A DNA stretch of 41,067 bases from positions 1 to 41,067 of the IMG/VR virus record IMGVR_UViG_3300037189_007198, one strand, 5' to 3'. The position numbers were made by a program, and so were the translations under genes. Below the pieces are notes generated by a model. The model saw only the letters and a program-made list of their open reading frames with translations, did no database searches and was not told where the DNA came from. This stretch comes from a virus. Shown piece after piece: positions 15,177-22,867 of the stretch (the first letter of the stretch is position 1; every line of letters begins with the position of its first letter).

Positions 15177-18100
15177 TCTGATAGATAATGGCGAGGACGT
15201 TCACTGGCAAGGGGAGAGACGAGCGTAAAGTGAGGTTGGTTTCCCAGTAGTGGCGCATCACGTTCGTCACCTCAAACTTGGTCGGGCGAGTCACCCGTGA
15301 AGCGATTGCCGAGGTGTTGCCAAGCCCCTCACCATACCACTGCCCTGTGCCCTCATCGGGGTCCGCATGATACTCCATCCCGTTGGACTCATGGGTGATA
15401 ACCGTGATCTTGGACACCCGCTGCTTCTTGTCCTGCGCACTGCCGTCCTGCAACTGCATGTCCAGCCAATTCCCTTGGAGTTGGGCAGTGAATGGCAATC
15501 CCACACGGATGGTCGAGGCTGCTGTGCTGAGGGTGATCGCTCCCCCGCTCACCGTCTTGCCTGTGACCACCACCCCATCTGCGAGCACGGAAACTGCTTT
15601 GCCCTCCAAGTGGTCGAGACCTGCCACTGTGGTGGAGGCTGGGGAGTTGGTGACGAGCACCGAGGAGTCGCAGTAGCAGAGTTGGTTCACTGGACCTTCA
15701 AAGCGGTAGCGGGCAGTGTCCTTGTGCAGTGCCTCCACGTAGCGCACATCCTGCCCATTGATTGTGCGCTTCACCACCACCCACACCTCATCCGCATTCA
15801 ATTCGCCACCGTAGATGACCGAGACCGACTCGAACAGACCATCTGTGTTGTGCTGCGCCCATGCGACCACTCCCTGCCCACGGTCATAGGTGAAGGACAT
15901 CAAACGTCCATCGTTCATCACGCAGTAGAGCACGGTATCCGGTTGCCGTGACGCAGCCATTTGCTTGATGCCTGAGTCGAACATATGCTCTGCAAGCTGG
16001 GTCATCTTCTGCTTCACGTACTTGTCCTCGGAGAACGAGTAGCTGAACTCCATCACCTGCTGCCTGTCATTCGCCACGAACACCAGTGCGTCCCCGAGGA
16101 GGAGAGCAGGGATGTTGCAACTGCCCACTCGTGTCTCCCGCTCAATGCGGGGTGGGTTGGTGGGGGTGAGGATTTTACCTTCACTGCCACTGTTGATTGA
16201 CCACTCCTCAGCCAGTGACCCTGCTGCGAGGATGCGTCCAAAAGACTCAACCCACATGAGCGCATTGGACTCTCTGCTGGCTGCGACAAACGCAAGTGCC
16301 CCATCATCTGAGGTAAGTTCGGAGAAGTCGAAGAACCCGTCGAACCGGGATGCCCGCACCTTCTCCGACTCATCCTCGGTGCCGATGAGAACGAGACGTT
16401 GCTCATGCACGGTCGCTGCGCGGGGCCACCCCCGATAGTCGGAGTAGGCACCTTCGGACCATAGGGTAGTGGCATCCGTGCTCCAGATGTCCTTCACCAC
16501 GGTGGCAGAGACCTGTGTTGGGGATGAGTAGCCTGTGATTTTCACCAGACCTGTCACACGGGAGTTGGCTGCTTCGATGATGCCATAGTCACTGGTGGTG
16601 CCCGCACCATCTCGCACGAAGCGCAGACGAGCGAACACCTCCTTGGGTGTGGTGACGTTGGTTGAGATGGTGCGCATGTTGGGGACGGGCTGCACCCATG
16701 ACCGCTCGGTGAGCCAGTTGGTTGTGCCATCATCGCTGAACTCAAGGTGGACTGTGCCCTTCCATGCGGTGCCATAGATGAAGATGTCCAGCCTGCCATT
16801 CACACGCAATGCTGTGCCTGTGCCCGAGGCGTTGAACGCCAACTTCTCGGTGCTTTGATCCCGCCTATGGGCGATCTGCATGTATCCTCCCACCATGCCG
16901 GGGTCAAAGAACTTCTTGGAACTGGTGAGAGTGACGCTGCCCGTTGTGGCAGAGACAGTCATGGTGTGATCGTTCTCAATATTCTCATCCCTCATTGGGG
17001 GTTGATCCCAGTTCACAGGACCCACCTTCCATGCTGTGTCTGCAAAGCGTTCGAGAAGCAGCGTCTCATGCTCGGGGTGCATCAACCACACTTGGTCATT
17101 GATCGCCACGGGATTCACCTCAAACGCCTCTTCGATGGTGTAGGGTAGTGCGAGTTCGAGTGGATAGGATGCCGCGAGCAATCTGCCCGCTGCTAGATCG
17201 GTGGCAAAGGTGCCGCTGGTGTGATCGGTGACAACGAGATAGGAGATGCCTGCATTGACCACATACTCACCCGCTGTGTAGTTGGTGCCTGTGACCCATG
17301 AGAACACATTGCTGAGTTTCTGCCAGTATGGTGAGCCACCATCTGTTCCAGGCTGCGTGGTCGATGCTGTGACGTGATCGGCAATGCAGACATAAAGTGC
17401 TGCCGGGGTGCCGCTGCTCACAATGGCATTGATTGAGTAGGTGGGTGAGGAGGTCCATGTCTCAATGGGGGGTGCCCCCTCAAAAAAATTGTGCCGGATG
17501 ACACCTTGGACTGCAAGATAGACTGCTGAATAAAGAAGAATGAAACTTGATGTGGTCACGGCAGAGGTGAATCGGATTAACTGCCCTCCATACACAACCC
17601 AATCCCCTATTGATCTTGAGGTAGATGCACCTGTCCATGCAGATGCGCCTGTGAGGGCAACCCAAGGCGACCCTCCATCCGTGGGTTCGTTGCTGGAACT
17701 GCTGGTGTGCCCAGCATTGCAGACATACACTGTGCTGCTAACACGAACTATGTCCCCTGCGACATACACCTTAGATGATGTGGAGTGAGTGGGCACTGAA
17801 CTGTAATTCTCCCACCTCGTTGTCCAAGATGCTCCGAAAGCGGGCTGAGTACTTGTGGTGGAGTTGTGCGCAGAGATGCACCTGAAATAGCGAACATTGC
17901 TGGAACCATCAATCACTGCAACTTTATCGCCAACTGCATAAGGCACCCCATTTGCCCAAGCCACACTGCTCCCTATCGCGCCCCAGTTTGTTGCAGAGAA
18001 ACTCGAACCCGATGTGTGTCCTGTCTTGCACACGTACCAATCAGTTGATCCAACTGCTACCAAATCACCAACAGCATAGACCGTCGATGCTGCCCACTTC

Positions 18101-18552
18101 TTGATGTTGGTTGTTGTCCATACTGCGTTGGGTGGTTGGTTGGCACCACTGGGTGTGTGGGTGCTCGCTGCTCGGTAGAGCACACTGGACTGAAACACAG
18201 GTGTGCCAATCTCATATTGCGTGGTAGTGCCACTCCATGCGCTGAACCCACCAACGGGCAAATGCACCCGCGCACGATCCTCCCAGAGCCGCACTTCGCC
18301 TGCACCGAACTCAAGCTGGAAGCGTGTGTTGACGGAAAAGTTGAAGGGACGGAGGCAAGCTGGGGCAGAGTCCTTCGTTCTGCCCAAGAACTCAAACCCC
18401 GCACGCTTGAACGCAGCACCCGAGTCTCGGGGGATGAAGTTGTCGAGGATACGGCAACCTGCTGCTGCCTTCTCCAAGTCCAACCGTGCTGCGAGTGTGG
18501 GCGACATGATCCCACTGTTGAACGAGATTTTCTGTTGTGATGTCTGGGGCAT
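15160..18552 (-). CDS. Tail nozzle / tail tubular protein B-like, with CBM-like insertions
   Basis: The 1130-aa protein begins like T7 gp12-type tail tubular protein B: FNSGIMSPTLAARLDLEKAA then LDNFIPRDSGAAFKRAGFEF (about 11-55). Residues about 490-1130 continue as nozzle (PYTIEEAFEVNPVAINDQVW; HPEHETLLLERF; RGWPRAATVHEQRL). Between them, about residues 150-475, are five to six modules with the pattern W-x(3-6)-Y-x-x-GD-x-V-x(6-10)-Y-x-C-x-x-x-HT-x(10)-W, as in carbohydrate-binding module family 5/12 (chitin-binding-like). Most nozzles lack these. The modules would project from the tail and may bind surface polysaccharide. The gene lies two bases after the gp11-like gene. Confidence 0.85.
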   Translation of the reverse strand: MPQTSQQKISFNSGIMSPTLAARLDLEKAAAGCRILDNFIPRDSGAAFKRAGFEFLGRTKDSAPACLRPFNFSVNTRFQLEFGAGEVRLWEDRARVHLPVGGFSAWSGTTTQYEIGTPVFQSSVLYRAASTHTPSGANQPPNAVWTTTNIKKWAASTVYAVGDLVAVGSTDWYVCKTGHTSGSSFSATNWGAIGSSVAWANGVPYAVGDKVAVIDGSSNVRYFRCISAHNSTTSTQPAFGASWTTRWENYSSVPTHSTSSKVYVAGDIVRVSSTVYVCNAGHTSSSSNEPTDGGSPWVALTGASAWTGASTSRSIGDWVVYGGQLIRFTSAVTTSSFILLYSAVYLAVQGVIRHNFFEGAPPIETWTSSPTYSINAIVSSGTPAALYVCIADHVTASTTQPGTDGGSPYWQKLSNVFSWVTGTNYTAGEYVVNAGISYLVVTDHTSGTFATDLAAGRLLAASYPLELALPYTIEEAFEVNPVAINDQVWLMHPEHETLLLERFADTAWKVGPVNWDQPPMRDENIENDHTMTVSATTGSVTLTSSKKFFDPGMVGGYMQIAHRRDQSTEKLAFNASGTGTALRVNGRLDIFIYGTAWKGTVHLEFSDDGTTNWLTERSWVQPVPNMRTISTNVTTPKEVFARLRFVRDGAGTTSDYGIIEAANSRVTGLVKITGYSSPTQVSATVVKDIWSTDATTLWSEGAYSDYRGWPRAATVHEQRLVLIGTEDESEKVRASRFDGFFDFSELTSDDGALAFVAASRESNALMWVESFGRILAAGSLAEEWSINSGSEGKILTPTNPPRIERETRVGSCNIPALLLGDALVFVANDRQQVMEFSYSFSEDKYVKQKMTQLAEHMFDSGIKQMAASRQPDTVLYCVMNDGRLMSFTYDRGQGVVAWAQHNTDGLFESVSVIYGGELNADEVWVVVKRTINGQDVRYVEALHKDTARYRFEGPVNQLCYCDSSVLVTNSPASTTVAGLDHLEGKAVSVLADGVVVTGKTVSGGAITLSTAASTIRVGLPFTAQLQGNWLDMQLQDGSAQDKKQRVSKITVITHESNGMEYHADPDEGTGQWYGEGLGNTSAIASRVTRPTKFEVTNVMRHYWETNLTLRSSLPLPVNVLAIIYQNEYFG
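17180..18105 (-). other. CBM5/12-like module array inside the nozzle protein
   Basis: This part encodes five to six modules of about 45-60 residues, each with Trp/Tyr followed by a Gly-Asp turn, then a Tyr-x-Cys strand and His-Thr. The fourth module (about 17460-17640) lacks the Tyr-x-Cys strand and is richer in A+T than its flanks, so it may be degraded or come from another source. Confidence 0.6.
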
Positions 18553-18554
18553 AA

Positions 18555-19361
18555 TCAGGCGTATTGGCGAGCGTTTGCGGATGTGGGTCCTGCCGTGCGA
18601 TCAATCAAGTTGTCCCTCCGCTCAAACACATTCGACATGAGAGCAGTCTGCAACACCTCACCGTAGAGTGACATCATATCCCCTCTGCGGGACATGGCAC
18701 CTGTCACGGGCATGGCAAGCTCTGCTGCCAACATGCAAGCGAACAGATCGTTGAAAATGGTGTCGAAGTTTGCCTCATCTGTGCCGCCCTCCTGCTTCTG
18801 TGTGTAGGTGACTTCGACCTCCTCCAAGTTGCAGAAGATGCTCCTGCCTTCGAGGACAAAGAACTGGTGAGGGCGACTCACCTCATACCCCTCCACCGTG
18901 CGGAGGGCGAGGCAGTCGTTGGGGAGTGCGATCTTGTAGTTCCATGTGTGCTGTGGGGCAATGTGGTATTTCCCAAGTGACGATGTGATGTTTGCTGCAC
19001 CGGGAGCACTGACATGAAAGTGGTTTGTTGATACAGCAGTGATGAAGAAATGACCATTGGCATCTGGGTAATCACTGGTTTCCAACAACACCCGTTGCCC
19101 CACTGCTAATCCGTGTGCAGTTTTGTTTATCCGAATGACATCCACCGATTCCAAGAAAACGCTGGTTGCTGCCACCCAAACCGCTTTAAGTTGGACAGAC
19201 TCACGTGCGAAGTTCCAGCGATACTTCCTCACCAATGCATCCAGTGTTGGCTGGTAGAGGCGGGTGCAAGCCTGCGCTGCCGGAGTGGATGCTCCAATGG
19301 ATGTTATGGGTGGCTCCCCCAACTTGTCGAGGGCAAGGTTGCAGAGTTCGAGTTGAGTCAT
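18555..19361 (-). CDS. Tail tubular protein A-like adaptor (T7 gp11-like)
   Basis: The Met at 19361 begins the conserved MTQLELCNLALDKLGEPPI, so the protein is 268 aa; an upstream Met at 19409 would add a hydrophobic leader and is unlikely. The N-terminal pattern (N-x-AL-x-K-LGE, ACTRLYQPTLDALVRKYRWNFA) is diagnostic of podovirus gp11-like adaptors, which join portal and nozzle. Residues about 71-120 (KTAHGLAVGQRVLL then NGHFFITAVSTNHFHV) form an inserted beta domain of the E1-FCCH-like type (HGL-x-x-G-x-x-V, NG-x-x-x-V-T) often found in phage tail proteins. The C-terminal half (LPNDCLALRTVEGYEV; FACMLAAELAMPVTG) resumes the adaptor. The gene follows a strong hairpin. Confidence 0.88.
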   Translation of the reverse strand: MTQLELCNLALDKLGEPPITSIGASTPAAQACTRLYQPTLDALVRKYRWNFARESVQLKAVWVAATSVFLESVDVIRINKTAHGLAVGQRVLLETSDYPDANGHFFITAVSTNHFHVSAPGAANITSSLGKYHIAPQHTWNYKIALPNDCLALRTVEGYEVSRPHQFFVLEGRSIFCNLEEVEVTYTQKQEGGTDEANFDTIFNDLFACMLAAELAMPVTGAMSRRGDMMSLYGEVLQTALMSNVFERRDNLIDRTAGPTSANARQYA

Positions 19362-19381
19362 GGCGATGAGTATAAAGGGAA

Positions 19382-19413
19382 AGGGGTGGAACCGCAACAG
19401 CAGTTCCACCCCT
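19382..19413 (-). terminator. 11-bp hairpin between gp19439 and the tail adaptor gene
   Basis: A perfect 11-bp stem (AGGGGTGGAAC at 19382-19392 with its complement at 19403-19413) has a 10-base loop. On the minus strand it is followed by TTCCCTTTATA, a weak U-rich tail. It is likely a partial terminator or an mRNA 3'-end stabiliser that lowers expression of tail genes below capsid genes. Confidence 0.65.
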
Positions 19414-19438
19414 CAGAGCAACCCTAGGACCGAAGGGC

Positions 19439-19906
19439 TTAGTGGGTCTCTTCGCTGTAATAAGCGATTTCAACCAAGATGACGGTGCCCGCTGTTTCCG
19501 TGGTCACGGTGCCGAGGAGCAAGAACAGGTAATCAGCCTGTTCGACCTCGGGAACCACCAGTGCGGATGGGCGGGCAAGGGCAACGCTGTTCTCATTGAG
19601 CGTTGCCGCAGCAGTGAGAGATGTTTCCGTTCCAGCAGCGTCACACTTCTTGAGGGTGGCAACCACTGCCGCACCTGTTCCTTGGCTCACCATTCGGCTG
19701 AGTTCTGGGACGATCTTCGCATTCGGGACTCCGAGGAACCCGAGACGAAGTTTGTCAGCAGCAGTCAGACCGGGGGACGCAGGGATCGTGTACTCGAACC
19801 GAGCGATCTTGAGGTTTTGCTGGAGAGGGCGGAAGGACGGATTGACGTAGATCGAATTGTCCCGTGTGGTTTGTGCCGTGTAAATGGAGGTGTCGAGATT
19901 AGCCAT
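19439..19906 (-). CDS. Small capsid-associated protein, candidate decoration protein
   Basis: I do not recognise this 155-aa protein by family. It is predicted mainly beta with Ala/Thr-rich strands (KIARFEYTIPASPGLTAADK; GAAVVATLKKCDAAG; ADYLFLLLGTVTTETAGTVI) and no membrane helix or signal. It lies directly after the major capsid gene, and strong hairpins flank it on both sides (19938-19964 and 19382-19413), an arrangement that suggests high, separately tuned expression with the capsid gene. A capsid decoration or head-fibre protein is the simplest reading. No Shine-Dalgarno precedes the ATG. Confidence 0.65.
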   Translation of the reverse strand: MANLDTSIYTAQTTRDNSIYVNPSFRPLQQNLKIARFEYTIPASPGLTAADKLRLGFLGVPNAKIVPELSRMVSQGTGAAVVATLKKCDAAGTETSLTAAATLNENSVALARPSALVVPEVEQADYLFLLLGTVTTETAGTVILVEIAYYSEETH

Positions 19907-19937
19907 AATGTTATGAGGAGTTGAGGGTTAAAGGTTT

Positions 19938-19964
19938 GCCCCGCCCAGGGTTACTGGGCAGGGC
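19938..19964 (-). terminator. Hairpin after the major capsid gene
   Basis: An 11-bp stem (19938-19948 with 19954-19964, one G-U type mismatch on the minus strand) with a five-base loop lies ten bases after the capsid stop. No U tract follows, so it is more likely a stabilising or attenuating hairpin than a full Rho-independent terminator. Confidence 0.5.
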
Positions 19965-19973
19965 AGTTAGGGG

Positions 19974-21032
19974 TTATGGGGATTCGTCGCAGAAGATTTC
20001 AAGAACTCGTTCTTCGTAGCGGCGCATAAAGCCCCACTGTCCGTAGCTGGAGATGAGGCGGGCGTGCTCTTGCTCGGGCAGCACGTCGATCATCACTTCC
20101 ATCTTGGAGGGTGCGGCGTAGATGCCCCGGCGACTCCATGCCAAGCAGGTGCGAACATCGGTGCCACTGTTAAGCGCGAGGCGGGTGGAGACGATGACCG
20201 TGAACCCGAACAACTTCTCGTTGGGGTTGTTCAGCCATTTGCCAATCATCATGGCGTAGGCCGAGGATGGGGCAGTCTTGACGTATTGGAACAAGTCCTC
20301 CTTCTGCTTGGGTCCGATGGCGAGCACAAAGTCCTCACCATTCACGTCGAGGTTTTGATCCTCGAAGCGTTTGATGGCAGCTTGCAGCTTATCAGGAGTC
20401 AGACCGGAGTTGGCGGGTGAACCGGATGCCACGTAGTTGACTGCAACCTTCTGCGCGTTGGGCAGGGTGATCGGAGTAACGTATGGGTCCACTCCACCAT
20501 AAACGGTAGCGGAGGCTGCTTCGATCAAGCCATCGTCCATTGAGCGTTGGAACGCATAACGCATTTCAACCTGAATTTCAGAAGTGGGTTCACCGAGCAT
20601 CCCGAGGAGTTGGTTGTCCCCACGGTCAAAGATGATGTGGCAGGAGAAGTCCTGACGGGTCATCTTGCGCTTCTCACTGGACGCTTCCTGGGAGACCGTC
20701 TTTTGGAGGCGACCACGCTTTTTGACGAACTCAACCTTGTTCAGATCGGTATAGATTTTCTCTTTACCTTCGAACTCATCAATGGTGACGATGTTTGCAA
20801 GCTTGGCCGTTTCTTGCTGGACGGTGTGACCCCAGATTGCGGAGAAGGCCCGCATGTAGTTCTCAGGGATGGTGAGTGAGCAGAACAGACCGGGGGTGTG
20901 TTCAGACCACGGGACGGCAGCAGCACCACCAATGAAGGCAATAACATAGGCTGCGAAGAGATTACCCCCAGCCAACTGCACAGCAGCGACCAAGGCCGAT
21001 AGAATTAGGAGAGCACGATTCAGGCTTTTCAT
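19974..21032 (-). CDS. Major capsid protein
   Basis: The 352-aa protein follows the scaffold gene and precedes the tail genes, the invariant capsid position. The body (IYTDLNKVEFVKKRGRLQKT; RYAFQRSMDDGLIEAASATV; DVNGEDFVLAIGPKQKEDLF; LAWSRRGIYAAPSKMEVMID) has the features of an HK97-fold capsid: a long spine helix, a P-domain rich in VLAIGPKQ and a late Ala-rich A-domain strand. The first 45 residues are unusually hydrophobic (RALLILSALVAAVQLAGG; LFAAYVIAFIGGAAAV), resembling a double membrane segment; the next Met (about residue 59) is too deep to be a better start. A hairpin follows the gene and a terminator precedes its leader, so it may have its own promoter in 21045-21209. Family assignment is by position and fold-like pattern. 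Confidence 0.82.
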   Translation of the reverse strand: MKSLNRALLILSALVAAVQLAGGNLFAAYVIAFIGGAAAVPWSEHTPGLFCSLTIPENYMRAFSAIWGHTVQQETAKLANIVTIDEFEGKEKIYTDLNKVEFVKKRGRLQKTVSQEASSEKRKMTRQDFSCHIIFDRGDNQLLGMLGEPTSEIQVEMRYAFQRSMDDGLIEAASATVYGGVDPYVTPITLPNAQKVAVNYVASGSPANSGLTPDKLQAAIKRFEDQNLDVNGEDFVLAIGPKQKEDLFQYVKTAPSSAYAMMIGKWLNNPNEKLFGFTVIVSTRLALNSGTDVRTCLAWSRRGIYAAPSKMEVMIDVLPEQEHARLISSYGQWGFMRRYEERVLEIFCDESP

Positions 21033-21302
21033 AGCACGATTGATTATGGGTTAGGTTGAGGATGGTTAGTCCTGCCGTGCCATAGTCCGCGATTGCGGGT
21101 GTCATGCAGTCCTGGGTGATCCGGTTGGTGCTATTGGGAATCCGTCATGCGGGCCACACCAACCATCTCTGTCAGATTTAAGTGTGATGGCATTCTCTGA
21201 GAATGCAACAAAAAAATTGCCCACCCCCGTTAAGGGATGGGCAACTCACCATGACATCAGATTCGCCCCTGGAAGATGAACCTCGTCGGGGTGATCCTGC
21301 CA
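21033..21302 (-). promoter_or_regulatory. Capsid gene leader with inverted repeats
   Basis: The 270 bases between scaffold and capsid hold no gene. They contain the terminator at 21210-21244, a 17-base perfect palindrome GCATTCTC-T-GAGAATGC (21190-21206), and an 8-bp inverted repeat GGTTGGTG (21123-21130) with CACCAACC (21157-21164) that can form a long stem-loop in the leader RNA. A GTCAG followed by ATTTAAG at 21171-21182 is a diverged match to the genome's recurrent GTCAGTTAA motif. I see no convincing -35/-10 pair, so a promoter is only inferred. Confidence 0.45.
21210..21244 (-). terminator. Rho-independent terminator after the scaffold gene
   Basis: On the minus strand TTGCCCATCCC pairs with GGGGGTGGGCAA around a short TTAAC loop (plus positions 21217-21244) and is followed by seven U residues (A run at 21210-21216). 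This is a standard terminator placed 58 bases after the scaffold stop and about 180 bases before the capsid start. Confidence 0.85.
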
Positions 21303-22214
21303 TTATCCTTTGAACCCGTCAAGCACCTTCTGTTTCACAGCAGTGTGGTTCGGATGGCGGGGGTCATGGAATGCCGCATAGTCGGGATTGCTCGGGTTGC
21401 CCACGATGTCCTGTGACTGCGAACTGGCAGTGAGCTTGTTGCTGAACTGCTCCTTGGACACCATCGTGTCGGGGTTGAGTTTCTTCGCAAACGCAGCCAG
21501 TGCCACCACCAGCTTGGGTTCGAGGAAGTTCACCAACTCGGGTTTGAGAGAGTGGTCGAGGGTGAGCAGCATTCGCTGCGCATCGACCAACTCTGCATCC
21601 TTCTTAGCACCCCATGCCTCGGTGAACGTCTTGTCCCGTTCGGCAAGGAACGCTCTGCCCTCTTCGCGCTCCTTGTCATCGAACTCCTTGGAGATGCCCA
21701 AACGCCACTCAGCCAATGCCGCTGCCTGGGCCTTGGTGAGACCCAGTTCAGCAGCCTTGGCAGCAAACGCCTTGACCTCCTCCTCGTTGTAGAAGTTGCC
21801 GAGTTCGCCCTCGGGCTTTTTCAACTCGTAACCGTCTGGGGCATCGGGCACACCTTGGGCCTTGCGATAAGCAGCAACCTCTTCTGGGGTTGCACCTTCA
21901 CCGGGGACTTTGATGTACCCTTCCATCTTGCCGCTCGCCAACTGCTTGGTGTGTATCAAGGACTTCACCATTGAAGGGAGGTCTTTGAAGTTTGCCGCTG
22001 TGGGACGCATCTCCTCGGGCAGTTTTTCCTGCCAACCTGGGGTGAAGGACAGGTCATCACCGAGCAGGGGTTTGACCTCCTCAGTTTGGGTGGTTGTCTG
22101 CTCGGTTGTGGTGGTCTGCTCTGTGGTGCTCTCACCTTCTTTGTTCTGCTGCTCCCACTGGTCATGCCATTTGACTGGCAGGAGTGCAGTGGAGATTGGG
22201 GTGTATCGTTTCAT
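21303..22214 (-). CDS. Scaffolding protein
   Basis: The preferred start is the Met at 22214 (MKRYTPISTALLP), giving 303 aa and leaving 31 bases after the previous stop; the longer frame from 22286 would overlap the upstream gene by 41 bases. The protein is acidic and mostly helical: a Thr/Glu-rich N-terminal segment (TTEQTTTTEQTTTQTEE), a conserved-looking WQEKLPEEMR, LPSMVKSLIHTKQL and KVPGEGATPEEVAAYRKAQG block, then coiled coil (EDDKEREEGRAFLAERDKT-like). The GWQ...LP-x-x-x and K-x-x-GEGATPEE-x-A pattern is common in podovirus scaffolds. Position directly upstream of the capsid gene fits. A terminator follows it. Confidence 0.85.
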   Translation of the reverse strand: MKRYTPISTALLPVKWHDQWEQQNKEGESTTEQTTTTEQTTTQTEEVKPLLGDDLSFTPGWQEKLPEEMRPTAANFKDLPSMVKSLIHTKQLASGKMEGYIKVPGEGATPEEVAAYRKAQGVPDAPDGYELKKPEGELGNFYNEEEVKAFAAKAAELGLTKAQAAALAEWRLGISKEFDDKEREEGRAFLAERDKTFTEAWGAKKDAELVDAQRMLLTLDHSLKPELVNFLEPKLVVALAAFAKKLNPDTMVSKEQFSNKLTASSQSQDIVGNPSNPDYAAFHDPRHPNHTAVKQKVLDGFKG

Positions 22215-22245
22215 GTTGCTCTTGGGTCCTATGGGTTGCTGAGGG

Positions 22246-22551
22246 TTAGCCCACCGTGACGGTTGGGTAGAGTGCGGCGTAGGCATCGGGGTGATTCTTC
22301 CTGAACCACTCCTTCACTGCCGGAGTCTTGTCCCCCTCTTCGATGGAGGCAAGCTCTGCGGGGTAAGCTGGGATGACCATTCCACGCACGATGCGTGCGT
22401 TGGGATCAACCTCTGCTGGCAACTCGGGTTCTGCCACCCTCGCCTGCTTGGTTGCTGGTTTCTTGGGTGCATCTCCAATGAGGTCCTCATCGGTGACACG
22501 GGTTCTCGCAACCTTCTTGGCTGCGACCTTCTTTGCTGCTTTTTTAGCCAT
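22246..22551 (-). CDS. Small basic protein with lysine-rich N-terminus
   Basis: The 101-aa product begins with a histone-like Lys/Ala run (MAKKAAKKVAAKKVARTR, 1-18), then TDEDLIGDAPKKPATKQ and a C-terminal part with a predicted small helical fold (PAVKEWFRKNHPDAYAALYP, about 77-96). The N-terminus should bind nucleic acid or an acidic partner. The short stretch DEDLIGD resembles DDDLIGE at the start of the large terminase. It sits between portal-proximal and scaffold genes, suggesting a head-assembly role. I do not recognise the family. Confidence 0.7.
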   Translation of the reverse strand: MAKKAAKKVAAKKVARTRVTDEDLIGDAPKKPATKQARVAEPELPAEVDPNARIVRGMVIPAYPAELASIEEGDKTPAVKEWFRKNHPDAYAALYPTVTVG

Positions 22552-22552
22552 A

Positions 22553-22867
22553 TTACTTGGTCCTTTTCTTGGGTTGTTGCTGTTGTTCTGGTGCTGCCGG
22601 GGGATTCCCCGAGTATCGGAAAAGGAATGCGCTCACCTCTCTGCGCCCATCTCTCATGCCCACCACTGCCGGATCGTTGTCTGCCCCTTCGCGCACGCTC
22701 GGTGCCATTGGCGGGACTGCATGGTTGAGGATGGATAGTAGCTCACGCCCAGACCCCGATCCGAACGTGTTACGGCAGAGTTGCTGCAACCGTAGGACGG
22801 GGTTGGGTTCGTCGGGGTAGAGGCGTTCGATCACCTCCACCATTGCTGAGTCTAGTGATCCGATCAT
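22553..22867 (-). CDS. Small head-region protein, unknown
   Basis: The 104-aa product has a helical first half (MVEVIERLYPDEPNPVLRLQ) and the segment FGSGSGRELLSILNHAVPPM (about 35-54), a pattern I associate with a small podovirus protein encoded next to the portal. The C-terminus is Pro/Gln-rich and then basic (PEQQQQPKKRTK). It overlaps the portal stop by four bases and lies one base before the next gene. No function is known to me; it may aid portal or scaffold assembly. Confidence 0.7.
   Translation of the reverse strand: MIGSLDSAMVEVIERLYPDEPNPVLRLQQLCRNTFGSGSGRELLSILNHAVPPMAPSVREGADNDPAVVGMRDGRREVSAFLFRYSGNPPAAPEQQQQPKKRTK

Noticed and set aside
22215-22286. Extended start of the scaffold protein
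   Set aside because: It overlaps the upstream gene by 41 bases and adds a Pro/Ser-rich leader; the Met at 22214 fits better.
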